A DNA stretch of 64,000 nucleotides from Psoroptes ovis. Lineage: Eukaryota > Arthropoda > Arachnida > Sarcoptiformes > Psoroptidae. The position numbers and the translations under genes are program-made. Shown piece by piece: positions 59,555 through 64,000 of the stretch. The notes under the pieces are model-generated. The model was not told where the DNA came from and did no database searches. It worked only from the letters and a program-made list of their open reading frames with translations. Every line of letters starts with the position of its first letter. Positions within the stretch are counted from its first letter, which is position 1. The stretch is taken from the NCBI GenBank assembly GCA_002943765.1, contig PQWQ01000002.1, forward strand, positions 930,001-994,000, given 5' to 3'.

Positions 59555-60106
59555 ATGAAATTGTTATTAAAAATTTTACCATCAAATCATTCATTAATTA
59601 ATCTAACAATAAAAAGATCAATAACAACAACTTCTGTTCTCAATGGTCGTAGAAATTTTCGCAAATTTCCAATACCAAATAAACGTGGTGTATTTGAACA
59701 TAGAAAATTACCAAAAGAATTGTTAGAAAATGAATATTCATATCCAACAGCTATCGATGATTTTCGAATACGTTATCCTGGTGTATGGTTTGGCCGCCAA
59801 TTTCATTATGTACGCGAAATGGAACCAGAAATAATAGTGCCGGTTGAAGATTTTGATGATTGTACAACATTAAAACCATATGTATCATATCGTACAAAAG
59901 AAATACATCAATCAAAATTTACAGCTGAAGATTTATTTGATTCAACATATGGTAGAGAAATTATTGAAAAATTCAGTAAAAAAGAACCAATACCGCAATC
60001 AATGCTTGAATACAATGAAAACGATGTAAAAAATGCTAAAAATAATGTAAGAAAAATTGGTTCTGATATATTTTCACATACAAGCTATTTTGGTAATTTA
60101 AAATGA
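59555..60106 (+). CDS. MRPL41: Mitochondrial ribosomal protein mL41
   Basis: Single exon of 183 aa. The first 35 residues are rich in Leu, Ser, Thr, Lys and Arg without acids (MKLLLKILPSNHSLINLTIK, then RSITTTSVLNGRR), as expected for a mitochondrial targeting sequence. The core matches mL41: FHYVREMEPEIIVPVEDF followed by TTLKPYVSYRTKEI, equivalent to the EMVPEFVVP and LKPYVSY blocks of the family, then FTAEDLFDSTYGREIIEKF. mL41 is a component of the large subunit of the mitochondrial ribosome. Somewhat longer than the human protein (about 137) because of both ends. It shares its upstream region with the divergent LOXL gene. Confidence 0.9.
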   Translation: MKLLLKILPSNHSLINLTIKRSITTTSVLNGRRNFRKFPIPNKRGVFEHRKLPKELLENEYSYPTAIDDFRIRYPGVWFGRQFHYVREMEPEIIVPVEDFDDCTTLKPYVSYRTKEIHQSKFTAEDLFDSTYGREIIEKFSKKEPIPQSMLEYNENDVKNAKNNVRKIGSDIFSHTSYFGNLK

Positions 60107-61318
60107 TTTTAAAAAATCAAATTAATGTTGAATTCTTGTAAAATTTCCTATTTAAATGAATAAAAATATTGTTGAAACATATTGAACTGAACAAAACACT
60201 GAATTCAATCGAAAGGAGTGTCAAATAATAAAGCAAAAAATAATTCAAAAATAAAATATGCAAAAAAAAAAGAAAAATTTCACTAAAATTCTTATGGATA
60301 AATTCCATTCACATAACATCATCATCATCATCATCAATATCATCAGTAATATTTATTCATTATTTATTGAATGAATGAATCAATCAATCAATCACATTTG
60401 AAAATGTGATAATCGATAAAATGCAAAGGGGAAAATATTTGCCTGTGTGTATGTATTCACATGATATTTGCCTACCGAAAAAGCTATACATTTCTATGCT
60501 ATTTTTTCATTTCTTTTTTGGTGTGTGAATTTATTTCATTTCATTGCATTCATTCCTATTTTTGACAGGTAAAATTTCATTATTCTTTCAACCAAAAGAA
60601 AATAGGTGTTTAATTAATGAACCATTTATCTATTTATTATTGTGATGATGATGATAATAATAATAACAATTTTAAATGGTCAATAAGTTAATCTTTGTCC
60701 TTTTTTTGAATGAAATATATTTCTATTTTTTCTTATGGCTATTTGTATATGAAAATACTCATATAATAAATCTATTCATCATTTTCACACTTGAATAAAA
60801 GATCGAAGAAAGAAAGAAAAAGGCAACACCAATTGACATTCATTTTTCATTATCAAGATTGAACACCACCACCAGTGTGTGATTGTTGTTCGAAATGATG
60901 TGATTGCAAACCGAAAAAAATTCAAATTATAATAAAAATTTTTATTCCTTTTATTTTCTTCTTCATTTTCATCTATATTTTTATATGAGTTTAGTTTCAA
61001 AAAAAAATAAATAAATAAATGAAAAAATTCATAATAATAATAAATAAATATACATCACAAGGGTGGTTCTCATATATTGAAGAAAAAAATGGAAGAAAAT
61101 AAAAATGGAAAAATCATTATTCTTATTATCAATTGATATGTTGTTTTGGGTTCAAAAAAAATGGATAGAAAAAAATGAAAAATGAATTAATAAAATTAAA
61201 TGGAAACAAATAGGAAAATGAAAAAGGAATTCATATCCGTAGGCTTTTGATTTGATTGTTTTTTTGCCAATTATTTTTACGTTTGTCGATGGTTTTGCAA
61301 TGAATTATCGAAATGATT
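60107..61318. other. Convergent 3' gap between MRPL41 and the zinc-finger gene
   Basis: 1.2 kb of AT-rich DNA between two stop codons facing each other. It holds a CAT run (about 60319-60337), GAAT/ATCA tetranucleotide runs (60370-60392) and likely both 3' UTRs. No further gene is visible. Confidence 0.5.
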
Positions 61319-62391
61319 TCATAATTTTTTAGTTAAATAAAATATATCCGACGATGATAATAAGGATGATGATGAAGATTTGGCTATCGATTGTCTCTGT
61401 GGTTGCTGCTGCTGTTGATTTATTATTGTCGATGTTGACGAAGATGATGATGATGTTGATGATTGATAATTAAAATATGATGATAAAGATGATGTGATCA
61501 TTGCCGTTGCTTTCGTTGTCGATGATGATGATGATATTGGTAATGATAATGATGATGATGATGATAATGAACAACGAAATCTTTTTTCATGTGTACGTTC
61601 ATGTTTTCGAAGATGATCTTTACGACCGAAACGTTTATCACACCAATTACATTGATATGGCCGAATGCCGCTATGTATGCGACGATGTCTTGTCAACTCT
61701 TCATTACGTGTAAATGATTTTTTACAATTATCATAATCACAAACAAATGGACGTTCACCTTTAATTAAATTTTAGAATCCTGAAATTTTTTCGCCAAATT
61801 CATGATCAAAATAAAAATCGACATACCTGTATGCGTACGTATGTGGCTATTCAATTGACTACGATTACTGAATGCATTTTTACATTCGATACAAATAAAT
61901 TTTTTAATCCTTTGCTGCTGCTGAAGTTGTGGTTTACGATGATTCTTAACCACAAAAGAATTATTCGATGAACAACTTTGAATTATTTCGGATATTGTCG
62001 AAGATGTTGATGTTGATATTGTCGCTGCTGCTGATGCTGTCGGTGTTAATATCGTCGTTTGAAAATCATTTTCTTTAATATTCACATCATTATGATGGTT
62101 ATTATTATTATTATCATTATCACGATTATTATTGATGTTACCATTTATCCACGATGAACAATAATTTTGCATTAATATTTGATTATAATAATAATTATAA
62201 TAAAATGAATAATTATAATTTGTGATTGTTGTCGTTGTCATTGCTGTAGCTGTTTTCATCTCACCAATATCATGTTTAACATCTGTTATATCGTGATTAT
62301 CATCATTCACATTTTCAATATTGATCGACTTTGTTTCGGTGCTATTTTTCGGCGACTGATTTTCAATCAACCAAGGACGAAATAAATTCAT
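61319..62391 (-). CDS. C2H2 zinc-finger transcription factor with N-terminal FRPW motif
   Basis: Two exons, 61827-62391 and 61319-61758, join inside the linker after the first finger (HTG/ERPF) and give 334 aa. Three adjacent fingers: C167-x2-C170-x12-H183-x3-H187; C195-x4-C200-x12-H213-x3-H217 with SFTRNEELTRHRRIH; and C225-x2-C228-x12-H241-x3-H245 with RFGRKDHLRKHERTH. The C-x4-C second finger and EELTRH/DHLRKH helices are in the EGR/KLF/huckebein style of GC-box readers. The protein starts MNLFRPWLIENQ. FRPW is a known Groucho-recruiting tetrapeptide (huckebein carries one), so a repressor is plausible. The ATG at 62391 is chosen for this motif; no earlier in-frame ATG was found. The rest is Asn, Thr, Ser and Gln runs. 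Exact orthologue not assigned. Confidence 0.88.
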
Positions 62392-64000
62392 TATTGACAG
62401 ACAAAAAAAAATTTTTTTTCGATTAAAAGAAAACACGTTTAAAATTTATTGAACGAATTAAAGTATTCATAAAACCATGATTCAATGAACAAAGCGAAAA
62501 ACAATAAATAATTTAATGAATATTTATTCAAATGATGATCATAACAATTCTTTTTGAACAGAAAAATATGAATATCATAATAAATAAATATTATGATAAT
62601 AATAGCCAATGATCAAGTGAAAAATTTTCAATGTTGTACATCCTTTTTTCCATCAAAATAACCATTCCTTTACCCATATTTACCATATTCTATCTTTTAT
62701 CAATATATAATCACCACCACCATCACCAATAATGCATTCAATTGTAATAAAAAAGGCAAGATTGGGTATGTATTTTCTATCCTATCCTATCCTATCATTT
62801 ATCGATGCTTGTTTGCAAGTGATCAACAAGTGGAAAAAAATGAAAATGTTCAAAAGAGATTCAAATTATCCATTTGTGAAGAATTTTTTTTTCATTTCAT
62901 TTCATTCCATATCAAATACACTAAACACACACACACACACACACAATGATCATCGTCCGATTATGATAATTGTCTTTGGTTTTGTTAAACGATGAAATGT
63001 TCGGAAAAAATTAAACCCAAATTTAAGAAAAAAAAACGACAAAATGTAAATGAAATAAATTATTTAAAAAAAATTGAATACTAATAAATATTCAATAATA
63101 ATAATCATTATTTCTTATTAATATTGATATTATTATTATTATATTTCATCGCAAAAATACAAATTTTATATTGTCGCCACTTTTTGTTGTTGTTGTTTGT
63201 TGGTTGGCGGCTTTTTTTTTCATATTTATTTGCCATTCTGCTAATTCATTCATATATTCTCATTTATTATTTATTTATTTCAAATTTTACCTGTGTGTGA
63301 ATTATCTTTTTTACGAATGTGCTTATGATGATTGTGATTATGATTATGATAATAATGAATCGAAAACAGCAACAACAACTAATACAAATACAAGGTGCAT
63401 TGTGAGAATATGAATGTGAGAAATTTATAAGAAGAAAAAAAAATTACCTTATTAGAATCACCTTCGAATAATGATTATGATGATGATTATATGTATTTTT
63501 CTCGATCTTCTTTTGCAATTCAAAAATTCAATTCATTCAATTGAAATCACATTTGTTGGTTTGTGGTTTGTTTGTCGACAAATATATTCGAAAAAATATT
63601 GGAAAAATTTATGGATTTTTTTTACCTTTTGATCGTTTACCATTCAAATTTCGTACCATGCATACCAAATCAAGGTAAAATGAAGGAAAAAAAATTATGT
63701 TCTTTTTGGAAGAAAATGGAGATTACCATTTAAGAAATAAAGAACAAGAAGATGATTATGGATGAAAAATAATCTAAATTCTGCACTGATTTTTTGTTTT
63801 TTCTTGAAAAACCAAAGTTTAAAATGTAAATTTTTTTAAGAAAAAAAATCGTAAATAATCTTTTAGTATGTACTTGAATCATCTTCACTTGAATATTTGA
63901 TTAAATAAGTAAAAATAAATAATGTCATTGAATAATGTAATCTGTTTTTGTTGTTGTTGTTGTTTTTTCTGTTGTCCACTAATGATAGCCAACAAAAAAA
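62392..64000. other. Upstream region of the zinc-finger gene to the window edge
   Basis: AT-rich and repetitive, with CCTAT units at 62776-62797, a CA run at 62923-62944 and AT/ATT tracts near 63050-63150. It should contain the promoter of the zinc-finger gene. No gene is convincingly visible; a very short ORF with a good donor at 63626-63659 is noted under rejected items. Confidence 0.45.
62776..62797. repeat. CCTAT pentanucleotide microsatellite
   Basis: Four uninterrupted TCCTA units. Confidence 0.85.

Noticed and set aside
63626..63659. Minus-strand ATG with MVRNLNGKRSK and a good GTAAAA donor, a possible first exon
   Set aside because: I could not find a following exon that joins in frame without low-complexity sequence; 11 codons are too few to support a gene.
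1..64000. CRISPR arrays, operons, ribosome binding sites and rRNA genes
   Set aside because: None is present; the spliced genes and sequence style are eukaryotic, and the short direct repeats are microsatellites without unique spacers.

Overview
The window reads as nuclear DNA of a small, very AT-rich arthropod genome. The genes are animal-type: a SoxB factor, a lysyl oxidase-like enzyme, multi-CUB secreted proteins, PEX1, ATG4, PP2A-B55, CWC15 and mitochondrial ribosomal protein mL41. Most introns are 50-110 nt with GTAAGT-like donors, intergenic gaps in the first 30 kb are short, and trinucleotide runs are common. An astigmatid (dust or scab type) mite is my best guess. It is an inference from style and gene content, not from a marker gene.

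Layout. 1-7393 (-): a giant secreted protein with at least ten CUB domains, whose 3' end lies outside the window. 8655-9469 (+): spliceosome factor CWC15, convergent with 9537-10721 (-), carnosine N-methyltransferase. 10738-19112: a Ty1/copia LTR retrotransposon on the minus strand with an intact 1221-codon gag-pol, near-identical terminal repeats and a 5-bp GAAAT target duplication. It landed 12 bp upstream of the CARNMT1 start codon. Its 5' LTR appears to be split by about 4.2 kb of extra DNA that carries a duplicated block and a tandem array rich in splice-like signals. This is the most unusual part of the window. 19272-19604 (-): a 110-codon unknown gene, divergent from ATG4 (19995-21605, +). 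21801-21916 (-): an orphan terminal exon. 22553-24378 (+): PP2A B55-type subunit. 24640-29685 (+): PEX1.

29.7-46.7 kb is a 17-kb AT-rich gene desert full of microsatellites. It ends at the 3' side of a SoxB2-type gene (46698-48874, -) whose HMG box is cut by two introns. Another 9-kb desert (48.9-57.9 kb) holds a miniature mariner-like hairpin. 57945-59313 (-) is a single-SRCR lysyl oxidase-like gene, head-to-head with mL41 (59555-60106, +). 61319-62391 (-) is a three-finger C2H2 factor with an N-terminal FRPW motif.

Functionally the left and right thirds hold housekeeping genes (splicing, autophagy, peroxisome import, phosphatase targeting, mitochondrial translation) beside secreted matrix-type proteins. 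The middle is regulatory-looking DNA around one developmental transcription factor. Exon junctions were placed by hand from GT/AG sites, reading-frame continuity and remembered family alignments. No search or transcript data was available.
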